A DNA stretch of 64,000 nt. It comes from Flammulina velutipes (Eukaryota; Basidiomycota; Agaricomycetes; Agaricales; Physalacriaceae). The notes beneath the pieces are model-generated. The model saw only the letters and a list, made by a program, of their open reading frames with translations. It was not told the DNA's origin and did no database searches. Location of the stretch: positions 1,054,001 through 1,118,000 of the forward strand of contig CM022371.1 in the NCBI GenBank assembly GCA_011800155.1. Reading direction: 5' to 3'. The first letter of the stretch is position 1; each line of letters opens with the position of its first letter. This document shows, piece by piece, positions 10,451-20,992 of this stretch. Position numbers and translations under genes: made by a program.

Positions 10451-13400
10451 CCGTTTCGAAGGATACCCAACAAAGAAACAAAAAGATCACGCACACTCGT
10501 CAGCCCGGGATCGGCAGGCTTTCTCATCTCGCACGGACGCGTACGCTGCATGTCTGTTCATCATAGATACCCGGATGTCCTATGTCTTGCCTATGTTCAT
10601 GTCCATTTGGGAACATGTAGCATAAGTACATACGTCCAAGGACATCATTGCGCGACCTCATCGAGGAGATCCTCAGCGAGACATATACCCATACCCACCT
10701 CTCCCCGTCCGCCGTCGGATTGTTCAGTTCCTCGGGAATGTCTCTTCGAGTTGTGTTCCCAACTCAGAGCCTTGGACAAGAAGCAACACTTGTGTCCGAG
10801 GCCGAGGAAATTATCTTGTGTGTTTGTGTTACCTACTCCGAACTTCCACATGCGCTTCGAAATTCAAAGGAGCATACTCAGGGCACCCACGAGCAATGTC
10901 AGACTGCTCGTGCATGACCTTGGGAGTATGGCGCTCTTGTATAGATGTTGTCTATTACCCTGATACCGAGTCTATTCCTCCAGTTCATGACCATAACGAG
11001 TCACCTTATGCTTGATACCGGTACCATCATTCCCGCTCTGAGAAAAATGTACAAATGGGTGTAAATGGAAGTAAGAACATCAGAATCAAGTCGTTGGTCA
11101 AGGCATAACACAATTTTGAGGCGGATGACGCCACACTTCACTTTCATCAATATCATTGTAATTCAAAGGCGCAGAAAAATATGAATATACTCTGATTTGA
11201 TTACACATAGCGCAACTGGAATCTCTTCAGGACAATGTCTTCATCGATTGGGTTATTTGACTAAATTGGCTAACGGCCTTTTCGTCACGACGGATTCAAC
11301 GCCACCAGGCCGTTGAATCAACGCATTAGACCGCATAGCAAATTCCAAAAATGCCTAGACACACATGATTCAAGGGCCTTTCGGTGGAATGTGGCGCAAT
11401 AAAAGCTACATGATCACTATCCGATCCTATCGCATAGATTTTATATCAAACCTGGCGATATTATTAGTAAAATGTACCTCCCATAGCCGCCCGCTCAAGT
11501 GTCAGGTCAAGGGAGACGTCGGCTTGGTCGGTGTGGCGGTCAGGCTCGGTTGGCGTAGCGCGCGTTGAACCCAAGTTATAAAGGTGAAGCCTCGTATTCT
11601 TCTACAGTAGAAGGATGCGCTCTCTATGCCTATTTTCATCAGCCCAATGCCTTTGGGCATTCAGCTGACATTATTTCCCTCCCCCCTACTCTTGTCGGAC
11701 ACACTCATGCCACCAACCATCATAATTGTTCGTATCAATCCGACGGATCGTATTTTACTCACTTGGATCTTAATTTAATCTGCGACTCGCCCAGATCGGC
11801 GAACCTTTTATCCTTTTTGTGTGGCGCAGTTGTTCAGTAGGGAACATGTATCATCGTGGGTAAACTTTCAAAGATATCATTTTCAACGCTATCGAAGGTG
11901 GGGCGAATAATAGTCCGGGAGGGTTGGGAGACGGGCCCTTCAACGCGCAGCCGCCCTCAAAGTGATAACATCACAGCTAAGACTCGAAATGGATATGCGA
12001 TTCAACGAATTCACTACAATGAAAGGCATAGATTAGAAGATACAGCGTGGGAAGACTCCCAGCTCCTTTGAGTCATTTAAGTACGTTCGTAAGGTTTTGA
12101 ATGGTACCATTGACGTGAGAGCGACCCGAGTTGTGATCAATAGAGGAAGTTCACATTGCATTGTAGGTCCATCCGAAAGCGTAGTGGGAAGAGTAGCTCT
12201 AGCAGCGGGGTCCAGTTGACGAGGGCGAGGGTAACCTTTCGATTCTGATATGCAAGAGGTTTCTTCACCATAACTTTTGACGGCCGCAGAGCGAGAGGCT
12301 GCGATTACTTCGCTAGTATCTCGCCTATATGTCAGGATCGGCGGCTAGACAACACATCACCGTCCAGCCTTATCGCTAGCTGAAGGAGTGAGGCAAATTC
12401 AATTGACCACTGGCTCCGTTACCGCCACCAGTGACCTCCAAGTTGCCATAAGTTATCTTCTGATAATCGCCAACAGAAAAGATGAATGACGTACCGGGGG
12501 ATCATATGGTCTTTGTAAGTTGTCGGTATTCTATGTCGTCCGAAGGAGAGGATAGTGAGGTGCCATGAACCTTGGCGAAATCGGCGGCCGGGCACTCGAG
12601 TAGAGTTGCGAGGCAACGATAGCGAGGATCTAGCGAGAAGATCATCGAGGGAGAGGTAGGATACGACGAGGTCATCCTATCACTGTTATTAAGGGTGATA
12701 AGAAGTAGTGGAGAGATAGCCATCGATGAATTCCTCGAGGACTAGAAGCGCTGACACCCGCGCCGTAAAATCCGCATATCTAGGCATCCATCCTGCTAAA
12801 TATTGAACGGGTAATCAGGCCCGTCGAGAGACCGTGCTTGCGAGAGTGTAGGAGCGTCATTCGGAGTCCGGGCAGGCCGCTCAGTAATCTTGACAACGAT
12901 AGAGGCTCAGATGAGTAGAGCTGACTAGGAGACCACGTAGAGTGTATACATATAGAGCATTCGGTACTCTGTATCAATTCCGAAATGGTCGGTAAAATCT
13001 ATCCAGAATAACGAATGACTCACATTATCATTATGCCTGATGGAAAGCGATGGGTTGAGCGCGGACTCCTGGTAAGAAAATATCCTGCGAGAGTGCCCGG
13101 TAGGTGAGGATGTAGATGTACAACGCGGGATACCAGAAGTGTAAGGGCGCTTGGATGAGTAAGAGAACGGACGGTACTTCATGTGAAGCCATAGCAAGTT
13201 CGATTTAGATCCTTTTGTGTGGTCCGACTCCCGTTCATCTGTCAAAGTAGGCGCCTGTAGATCATTGTTTTGAGAAGAATGCGGATGATGACGAACCATA
13301 TTTCGGCCATGGTGAGAAGAGTACTAGTATCAGACGCGTAGTAAGTATCTGGGGGGTTGTGAACGGAGGCCGTAGGTAGCACACGTGTTGTGTGGTTTGC

Positions 13401-14153
13401 TTAGTACCGTTTCGTCCAACGTGTTCGGCCCCGCTGCATACTACCTTGGTGCTCCAACGACCGTCTGGTGTTCCCGCAGCAAGTTGAGCGCTCTCCTACG
13501 AAGCCCTGAAACTCGGTGAAAGCATGCGTTCGGGAATGGCGTAATACGGGCGGTCCTTCCGCGATTTCTCAGATTTCTTGACCGTTTACCGCAAGGGTAT
13601 CGCCCTCTACGATTGTAGGAACGCGAAACGGGACTAGAACTCGGCGTAGGCGACATTTTGGTGCTGAACTCGGGCTTGAACTTGAGCTTGTGGTGCCTAG
13701 ACGGTAAGTCTGATAAAAAAGGATTTCATCACGCATCAATCCCCGGCGCCTGTATGGAAATGTTCTTTGAGGGAGCGATACTCGACGAAAAAGCTGTACG
13801 AACGAACTGGCCTAGGAAGAGTCTCTCGCGACTATCTGTAAGGTCATACATGGCCGTCGCAAAGGCGGCATCTCGCCTGCAAAACCCATATCCGCGCCAA
13901 AATCAGACAATCCCGGGAACCCGATGAATACGGAACTGACAGAGAAAAACTGGCAGGTTCATGGCACGCTCTGCTATGTGCACAAGTATTTCTTTCTGCC
14001 ACGCCGCCCGTATTTAAGCAAACCTACCACGTCGCTGGTGAATGTGGGCCACCTTCAACTTCCACATTCTACCGCCTACCTGCCTCCACACTGATACACT
14101 CAGACACAAGGAACTTCCGATAGGACACACAGCTCTCTTTTATACTTTCATTC
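10451..14153. other. 3.7 kb gene-poor interval
   Basis: I could not assemble a gene here on either strand. Several weak open frames exist: a plus-strand one at 10648-10917, and minus-strand ones at 12502-12723, 12925-13299 and 13441-13656. The last begins with ATG and is very Arg-rich (MSPTPSSSPVSRSYNRRGRY). Attempts to join the minus-strand frames at visible splice sites run into stops. Exact motif TGACGCCACA occurs at 11126-11135. The related word TGTGGCGCA occurs near 11390 and 11820. I see no long terminal repeats, transposase or reverse-transcriptase motif. This could be relic coding sequence or simply a long intergenic region. Confidence 0.5.
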
Positions 14154-16918
14154 ATGTCCCGGTCAACATCCCAGGAAGCACGGCCGTTGCTCGACGAGCG
14201 ACCGCCTTCGTACCAAACGATCGTTGGAGATGATGAATCTATATCTATCCATTCCGAATCTACTGTCAACGTAGACGCTCCACCAGTCAACAAGTTCTCA
14301 AGAGCAGAAACTGCTTGGATACTCGCTGGGCTCTGGAGTGCCGTTTTTCTAGGCGCTTTGGATGGTTCGTAAATCTTAGTTGATGTCATTGATCATTGCC
14401 ATCCTGATGTACAGGTGCCTGACGCGTTCGTTCTTCCTATAGGTACTGTGGTCGCGACGCTCTTGAGCCCCATCGGCAGCCATTTCAACAAAGCGAATCA
14501 ATCCTCATACATTGGGACGTCCTACCTACTCTCTGTATGCTGTTTTACCCCGCTTTACGGTGCGTTTCGAGTTGTATGAATTTTTTGCATCGGACTAAAT
14601 GACGCGAAAGGACGCCTGGCTGATATTCTAGGGAGGAAAGGTGCTATGCTGCTAGCACTATCGCTCTTCGGTGCGTACGCAGACGATCGCATACTCCCTC
14701 ACCATATAACTCCGCATATAGGCTCTGGAACAATATTCTGCGGTCTCGCTCCGTCGATGGAAACACTGATCGCTGCGCGGGCTGTCGCTGGCATGGGCGG
14801 TGGAGGGTGAGTCGCACTACTTCTGCGCGGGTTCGCTACTCTGAACCGTTTCAAAAGGGTCATGACTGGTGCGTAATTGTGGCGTCCCTCGTGGACAGTT
14901 CTGAGACCTTCCGTTTAGTCTCTAGTATTGTAGTTACGGATTTGATACCCTTGTGAGTCCCCCGTTTACCTTTTTAGTTTCGGATGCCGGTGAAGATCTG
15001 ACTTTTGAGCCAGGAAGCAGAGAGGTCTATATCAGGGAATGGCGAATATGTAGGTGTTTTATCGCGGTTGCTATTTGGGCCCTGAGCTGACGGGTGTAGT
15101 CTCTACGGCCTCGGCGCAGGTATCGGTGGACCGCTCGGTGGATGGATAAACGATTCGTTTGGATGGTGAGATCTATACGCTATTAAACTTTAGCCTTGCG
15201 AGAAACTTATCCTTCCCCAAGGCAAGCGGCCTTCTTTTTCCAGGTACATATTCTGACTAGTAAGCTCAGCGCGCGAGCTGACTGTTTATACTTCTTAGAC
15301 ACCGATTCTTCTCTTCAGCTTCGTTCTCGTCGCGCTCAAAGTAAATATCATCCTTCCAGATGAGATCCAGAACCAGCCGCTGTACGACAAACTGCGTCGT
15401 ATAGATGTCATGGGATCCATCACTCTGGTCGGAACTGTAGGCTGTCTTCTCCTTGGCTTCAGCTTGAAGACCACAGAGGAACTACCGTGGTCTCATCCCA
15501 TCATTTACTGCCTATTTATCGCCAGCGCAATTTTTGGTGTACTGTTCGTCTTGGTGGAGAAATACTGGTCGCCTTATCCGGTGATGCCTTTGCGCCTGAT
15601 AACCCAACGGACGCCTCTTGCTGTTTCGGTGGCTAATTTGTTTGGGAGTATGGCCGCGTTCTCAATGGTGAGCGACCCTCGTATCCCACAAGCCGGTTAG
15701 GTCAACTGATGTTAATCTGTGGTATAGATATACAATGTTCCATTGGTACGTCGAGGCCCTCCTCACATAATCTCTCCGACACTCGAGGAAGCAAGCTGAT
15801 TTCTCACTCAGTATTTCTCTGCCGTCAGACTCTTTTCTACTGCAGAATCCGGTAAGTTCCCTCTACCTGTTCATATGTTGTACATTCCTGATGTCTGTCT
15901 GGTCAGGACTACATCTTCTTCCGCATTCTGTAAGTCTTCAAAGTGCCATCCCGTCTTGGTTCCTCGTTTATAAATCCATTTAGATCGCAATATCCGTGGG
16001 AAGCGTCTTTGCAGGATGGTACGTGAATTCCTTTGATCTTGATTGATGGGTTAAAGTTGCTCATATATGGGCAGGATGATGCGCAGGACAGGGAAACTGT
16101 ACAACTTGACTATGGTCTCGTCTGTGATGACGATCGCAGCGAGTTTCATGGTAACTCGATGGAATGAGAATTCCTCCGCCTTTCATTTGTGGTTTGACAT
16201 TGTGCCACAAGGCTTTGGCATGTCGAGTTTGATTACAACGACGCTCATCGTGAGTTTTGGGTTTCTTGTTGTTACTGGTGATGAAACATGAGTCTGTAGG
16301 CTATGATTGCAGGTGTATACAAAGAAGACATGGCTGTCGCTACTGGGAGTAAGTCGCATATCTCGTTGTATTTGATAGCCTCCCGCTGACAGGACAATTA
16401 CAGTCACGTACCTTTTTAGGACTACGGGCCAGGTCTTGGGCGTTAGCATGGGCGGTGCAGTACTACAGGCAGTCTTGGTATATCAACTGCGGGAGCGCAT
16501 CACCGGACCTGGCGCAGAGGAGGTATGTGGTCAACTTTCGTTGACACACCGTGTGCTTACATTAACTAGATCATTGACGAGATCCGGTATGTGCTTGAGT
16601 CCAAGCGCTTGAGAATGACATATTAATTTTGTTCAGACATTCAACAGCTTTGATACCCCAATTGGATCCAATATACCGACGCGCAGCCATTGATTCATAC
16701 GCAGACGCGTTGAACGTCGTTTTCATCTGCCAGGTGGCGTGTAACTTCATCTGCTTTCTTGCTTGCCTACCAATACAGGAGAACCATTTACCGTGAGTTG
16801 TTTAATTGTTCTGTGAACCAGAGATGTCTGACTATGGTCATCTAGAGGGACGAGGGAAGAAGAACAACAACAAAACAGGAATCCAAGTCAAGATGATTTT
16901 TCAGACTCGGAAAGCTAA
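14154..16918 (+). CDS. MFS multidrug / basic amino acid transporter (14-helix DHA2 or VBA-like)
   Basis: A gene split by about a dozen short introns encodes a membrane transporter of the major facilitator superfamily. The N-terminal 60 residues are cytosolic and acidic (MSRSTSQEARPLLDERPPSY). Helix 1 follows with AGLWSAVFLGALDGTVVATL. The MFS signature appears as YGRLADILGRKGAMLLA between helices 2 and 3. The antiporter-like region IAARAVAGMGGGGVMTVSS lies in helix 5 and GLGAGIGGPLGGWI in the next segment. Later segments such as MGSITLVGTVGCLLLGFSL and ISVGSVFAGWMMRRTGK fit a 14-helix drug:H+ antiporter-like layout, close to vacuolar VBA-type transporters. The C-terminus reads out into a hydrophilic tail ending SQDDFSDSES. 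Substrate cannot be told from sequence. The gene stands alone, with no biosynthetic cluster around it. Confidence 0.88.
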
Positions 16919-17077
16919 GACGTTGCGCGTTTTCACTGGACTTTGTTACACCTTGTATAGTAGTCATCTAGAGAAACTAGATAGGATCTGTGCACTGAAT
17001 GGCGATTTATTTGAGCATTCGAACCACGTAAATTATGGGACTGTGATTGGCTGAGAGACGGAAGTGGTAATCGAGTA

Positions 17078-17383
17078 TTATTGTCGAGACCGTGTCTGCT
17101 GTGCGAGTATCTCCTCGTCTGAGGGTAGACTCTGGCATGTTGGATATTTTTCTTCTATCCATCTCCTGGGGCGTTTTGCGACGACGACTTTGCCGGACAT
17201 GGACAAGGGAGTGTGGCCGGCGGAGGCGTCGTCTTCCATGAAACGGGACTTGTCAGGCCGCACGGGGCATGGTAGGATGTTGGATGCGGATACGGTGAGG
17301 ACCGCTGCGAAGAACGTAGCGCCAAAGATAGATGAGACGAATGTGCGGCCCTGGGCGTATCTTAGTGCTCTAGCATAGGACAT
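17078..17383 (-). CDS. Small single-pass, probably mitochondrial protein
   Basis: One uninterrupted frame of 101 codons starts with MSYARALRYAQGRTFVSS, runs into a hydrophobic helix (IFGATFFAAVLTVSAS), a CPVRPDKSRF segment, and a basic RPRRWIEEKYP motif near the end. The N-terminus is basic and amphipathic, suggesting mitochondrial import followed by a membrane anchor. A likely 5' UTR intron is visible upstream on the minus strand (GTGAGT donor near 17437, branch-like CTAAC, acceptor just before the ATG). It is divergent from the mitochondrial ribosomal protein gene at 17542 with about 160 bases between starts, which fits a shared mitochondrial regulation. I do not recognise the family. Confidence 0.6.
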   Translation of the reverse strand: MSYARALRYAQGRTFVSSIFGATFFAAVLTVSASNILPCPVRPDKSRFMEDDASAGHTPLSMSGKVVVAKRPRRWIEEKYPTCQSLPSDEEILAQQTRSRQ

Positions 17384-17541
17384 TCTACAGCTGGGAGGCT
17401 GGTTAGTGGCTATATCGATGGGGATGCAGTGGACTCACCATTATACTGCGCCACTTCAAAAGCCAATAAGGAGGAAGATGATGGTGGGACGGAAGAAATT
17501 ATTGATCCGGGTTTGGCCGGTGTTCTCTACTCACGTCCACC
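17384..17541. promoter_or_regulatory. Shared bidirectional promoter of two mitochondrial-type genes
   Basis: Only about 158 bases separate the ATG of the small membrane protein (minus) from that of mitochondrial uS14 (plus). Any promoter for both must lie here or overlap the first exons. No TATA box is evident, which is common for such housekeeping pairs. Confidence 0.45.
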
Positions 17542-17904
17542 ATGGCCTACGGATGGATCAACAGGCGTATTTTACGCGACATGAATACTCGCAAAGGAGT
17601 CGCAGCAAACGAAGTCGCCCGGCGCGCGTATCTCTTCATTGCGAGAAATCAAACTCTTCCCGCCCAAGTGCGCCACCAGGCTCAGCTGCAGCTCAATGCT
17701 TTCGAGCGGAGTACGTGCCCTTCGCTGGTGAAAAACAGGTGTGCGGAGACGGGGAAGGGACGTGGTGTCATGAGCGAGTTCGCTCTCTGTCGGGTATGTT
17801 GTTTGTAAATTCTTTTGGTCTGTACTCAACATGAATCGCAGTACCAATTCCGACAGAAGGCACTTGCTGGGGAGTTGAACGGTGTTAGAAAGGCATCGTG
17901 GTGA
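17542..17904 (+). CDS. MRP2: Mitochondrial small ribosomal subunit protein uS14m
   Basis: A two-exon gene encodes about 103 residues of ribosomal protein S14 type. The start MAYGWINRRILRDMNTRKGV is Arg-rich and fits a mitochondrial form. The family core is clear: RARL-type sequence ahead, then NRCAETGKGRGVMSEFALCR, and after a single intron (GTATGT...CGCAG) YQFRQKALAGELNGVRKASW. The closing GVRKASW motif is diagnostic of S14. This protein sits in the head of the mitochondrial small subunit near the decoding region. It lacks the full zinc-ribbon cysteines of some bacterial forms, as mitochondrial ones usually do. Confidence 0.93.
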
Positions 17905-18454
17905 TTTAGGTGAGAGTGAAAATCAGTTGGAGTAGGCTGGCACTGATCCTCACACAGAAGATTATTATACATACGCCTTCAATTAATCTATCCTTCTTGG
18001 CCGCGCCCTCCCAAACCTCTGTTGTCCCGTTTTAAAGTGTTTGACTCTATTCTCCAGACGGCGACAGGTGCCAAATTGCTCTTCATCTTTTTCCTTTCGA
18101 TTGTCTCCGACGCACGGGATTTTGCCAAATGAAGCGACGTCCTGCCGGCTTGGCTCATTCTCAGTGCAACTGCTAAAACTAGGACATAGCGTGGAAACAG
18201 GAATGACAGCCCCTGGGTAATCCACAGCGAAACACTTTTCGAATTCAAAAAGACAGAGACCATACATTGAACGTTTTGACAGGAATGGACATTAATATTG
18301 TCAAGGGCCTCATCTTCGAAGAACATGAGGGGACACAATCGTAATTTCGCAAGTTCAACACTCATTGACGGCGAACGCCAACTGCCCATCTATACATGTA
18401 CGTTCTTGTCTTTGCTGGCTTTCGTGCATCTCACCCCGAATTACCAGAGAGGCC
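17905..18454. other. Intergenic, no supported gene
   Basis: About 550 bases lie between uS14m and the next plus-strand gene. Two overlapping minus-strand open frames exist but have no ATG-based, domain-like or splice-supported structure. The region probably holds the uS14m 3' UTR and the promoter of the gene at 18455. Confidence 0.5.
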
Positions 18455-19040
18455 ATGCGCGCCGTGGGACGAGGCAATAGTCACACCGACGGTGACAATC
18501 AAATACCTCCAATGGTCGACACTCCACCATACTCAGAACCAACTACTTCCACTGTAGTCGACGTCAGTCATGCTCAGACTGAAACTATGACAGAGGAGAA
18601 AACAGCTTTGATTGCCAAACATAGGGAACTTGCAGTGCGTTTCTCTTGTACTTTCCAAGTACCCCTTTTTTCTAAATATACTATCGTAGGAAGCTATCGC
18701 GGACGTTGAACTTGGCTTCCCCGTTCCGGAGGGATTGGACGAAATGGTGAGTCACTCCCTCAGCTTGTCTGAAGTCTCTCGTGATTAAATTTCTCAGGAT
18801 GCGGAGGAGGAATCTCGAGTCATGAAAGAATTCAGCCGTAAACGGCACATTGCTGCGACTTGACGGAATACAAAGAATGGAGGAAGCGGCTCAAGCCTAA
18901 CGAGATTAGTATGTCTTCCCTCCCTACCAAATATGTTCGTCTCTCATACCACCATGTTAGGGGTCGTATGGCCGACGCGGACGCGGACGGAAGAAGAGTA
19001 CCAGAAGTTTCTGGATAAGTTCCCGGAGGGCTGGTACTAA
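18455..19040 (+). CDS. Small acidic unknown protein with an unresolved frame break
   Basis: The frame opens at MRAVGRGNSHTDGDNQ, passes through MTEEKTALIAKHRELA, and after two normal introns reads EAIADVELGFPVPEGLDEM and DAEEESRVMKEFSRKRH. It then meets a TGA at about 18860. The coding sense clearly resumes one frame over as LTEYKEWRKRLKPNEI, and after another intron ends VVWPTRTRTEEEYQKF...GWY at the TAA at 19038. Either a 38-base intron (donor GTAAAC, acceptor ACAAAG) or a 68-base one with a weak GTCATG donor bridges the break, or there is a one-base indel. The downstream part keeps strong protein character. I do not recognise the family. Confidence 0.55.
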
Positions 19041-19346
19041 ATAGCTAGTAATTATCGACCGTACATTGAATGGAGCTATATCGTCGTCAAGCGCAGGTCC
19101 TCTGCAGTCTGTTTCCCGTTTCCGTAGTGCACACTCAAGAGGTAACAGCCCACAACCCTACCACTGTACCAAGAACCCCAGAGTCCATCCCCCACATTCG
19201 GCGCCCCGCTGAATTTGAAGAACAGGTGTAATCACCACGTTCGACGAATTCGACAACCAGCAATAGCTTCCAGCATCTCCAGCAGTCAATAGCATCAAAA
19301 TCTTGCAAGAAGAAAGGCCATTCGACCTTGAGAAATATGTCTCTCG

Positions 19347-20856
19347 TTAATCCTTGACCCCGATTAGCATGGCACCGTTCCCTTCCGTGCATACAAGTAA
19401 TTGTGTGTCATCGTGGAACATGACCTGAGCGATCTTTTGACCTTGGGCACAAACGACCTGAACGAATCAGTGAACTGTCGATTAAGACTTCAAAGGGCGC
19501 TCACTTGTTTGGATGGATGGTTCGTATTGCGCATGTCCCACAGACGTACGTTTCCCTCCCGATCTCCGCATGCGAACAGATCCTGTTGAGGGGACGAAGA
19601 TCCTATATGAGTGTCAGAAGATTTCTCACATGAGCTCCCATTACCGAAACTTACCTCTCACAAACTTGCCCGCCACCTGCTGGCATTCGTACCCAAACCG
19701 CATCACAGGCCTCTCCGGCACAGCCCTATAATCTCTAATCTCGAACTGCAAATCCCGATGCGCCACTTCTAGAAGCACGCAATACGGGGACGCGACATCA
19801 TGCACGTTATATATGCTGTTACTGGTCTTTAGAGTGTTGAAGATTCGTTCGGAGGGCAGGTCGTATGCATTGAGGACGCAGTCAGCTCCGCCCGAGATGA
19901 GCTTGTGGGATGAGTCGCGGAGGGGAAGAAGGGATTGGACGGCGGATAAGTGTTTCATGGATAGAGGTTTAGATGTGGGTGAGAGCTGGATCGCGGATGA
20001 TGAGGGCGATGATCTTGTCGGCGATAGGTCCCAAAGATGAATTTGGTGGTCATATCCGCCACTCGCGAACATGTGGGGTTGGATCATGGCAGTCAAAGCG
20101 CTGACGCCACATTTCTTGCTCTTGTTCCAGGGCCGTTCGAGCGTTTGCGCGGATATGATCTATCAATTGTTAAATATGAAGGTGCTGGCAGCTCAGGACA
20201 CGCTTACTGACGACAATGGCCTCGATATGAGCTGTTTATCTTCCTGGATGCATCCTGTTATGACGGTAGACTTGGACCCATCGAAGACCAGGCATGCTGC
20301 ATCTACGATAGTGTCCTGCTGCCGTTCGAACAGTGGATGTGCAGTGACATGTCTGCTGCTGGGTGAGATAGCGGTGAGATGCACTACCGTTATAACAGTA
20401 CCGTAATGATGTCTTGACCTCGATTTCGTCGATCTGACCATGTCTAGAAACGAAAAAGTAGGAGTACGACCCAGGAGAGTGCACGATTCGGCGGAATTTG
20501 TCGTGCTGCTCTAGAGGGACATGGAGGACGACCTGGTCTTCTGACAGTTCGTCGATAGCGAGAGAGTTATCTTTGAGAATATCTCTGTGGTCGTGCTCGT
20601 CGTGTTTGTTCGGAGGAGGAGAGCTACAGCTGGCTTCCGCTAGTACAGCAATTTCAGGAAGCTGCTGGTCGTCATCTGAGATTTCGTCCAGAGTCGGTGA
20701 AGGATCAGGTTGGGGTGGGGTATTGTCCAATGTTAGGATACCAGAGAAGAAGAGTTGTGGCTGAGAGGATCTGTGTGAAGTTGAAGGCTCGGGGGAGGAT
20801 GATGACCCAGGAGAGATTGTCAAAGTTCCAGATGAAAATAGGTATTGTCGTGTCAT
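19347..20856 (-). CDS. WD40-repeat protein
   Basis: A five- or six-exon gene starts at MTRQYLFSSGTLTISPGSSS (20856). The first 190 residues are Ser/Pro/Asp-rich. The WD-like repeats then follow: ISPSSRHVTAHPLFERQQD...VDAACLVFDGSKSTVITG, KCGVSALTAMIQPHMFASGG, YDHQIHLWDL, VQSLLPLRDSSHKLISGG, ADCVLNAYDL, and near the end DLFACGDREGNVRLWDMRN and VCTEGNGAMLIGVKD. An apparent frame clash near 20440-20400 resolves with a 55-base intron (GTCAGA donor, TATAAC branch, GGTAG acceptor). The repeats should form a beta-propeller scaffold. Nothing in the sequence names the complex it serves. It is divergent from AP-3 delta (20993), 137 bases between starts. Confidence 0.8.
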
Positions 20857-20992
20857 ATCGACGTGGTGGTGGAAGGAGTTCAAGCTCAAAGGTAGCAAAG
20901 CAATTCAAACAATCCAAAAGTAGTTCAAGCTAGTTCGTGATCAAGCTTCAAGCACGATCATTAACTCATCCATTTACCACGACGTTACCAAA

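Noticed and set aside
13441..13656. ATG-led Arg-rich minus-strand frame as first exon of a gene
   Set aside because: The only downstream donor is GTAGTA, and joining to the next frames runs into stops at once, so I left it inside the gene-poor interval.
14154..17904. Secondary-metabolite cluster around the transporter
   Set aside because: No synthase, P450 or regulator lies next to it; neighbours are mitochondrial and housekeeping genes.
20190..20500. Apparent frameshift in the WD40 gene
   Set aside because: A 55-base intron with GTCAGA donor, TATAAC branch site and GGTAG acceptor joins the frames exactly (SRH-VHL), so the gene looks intact.
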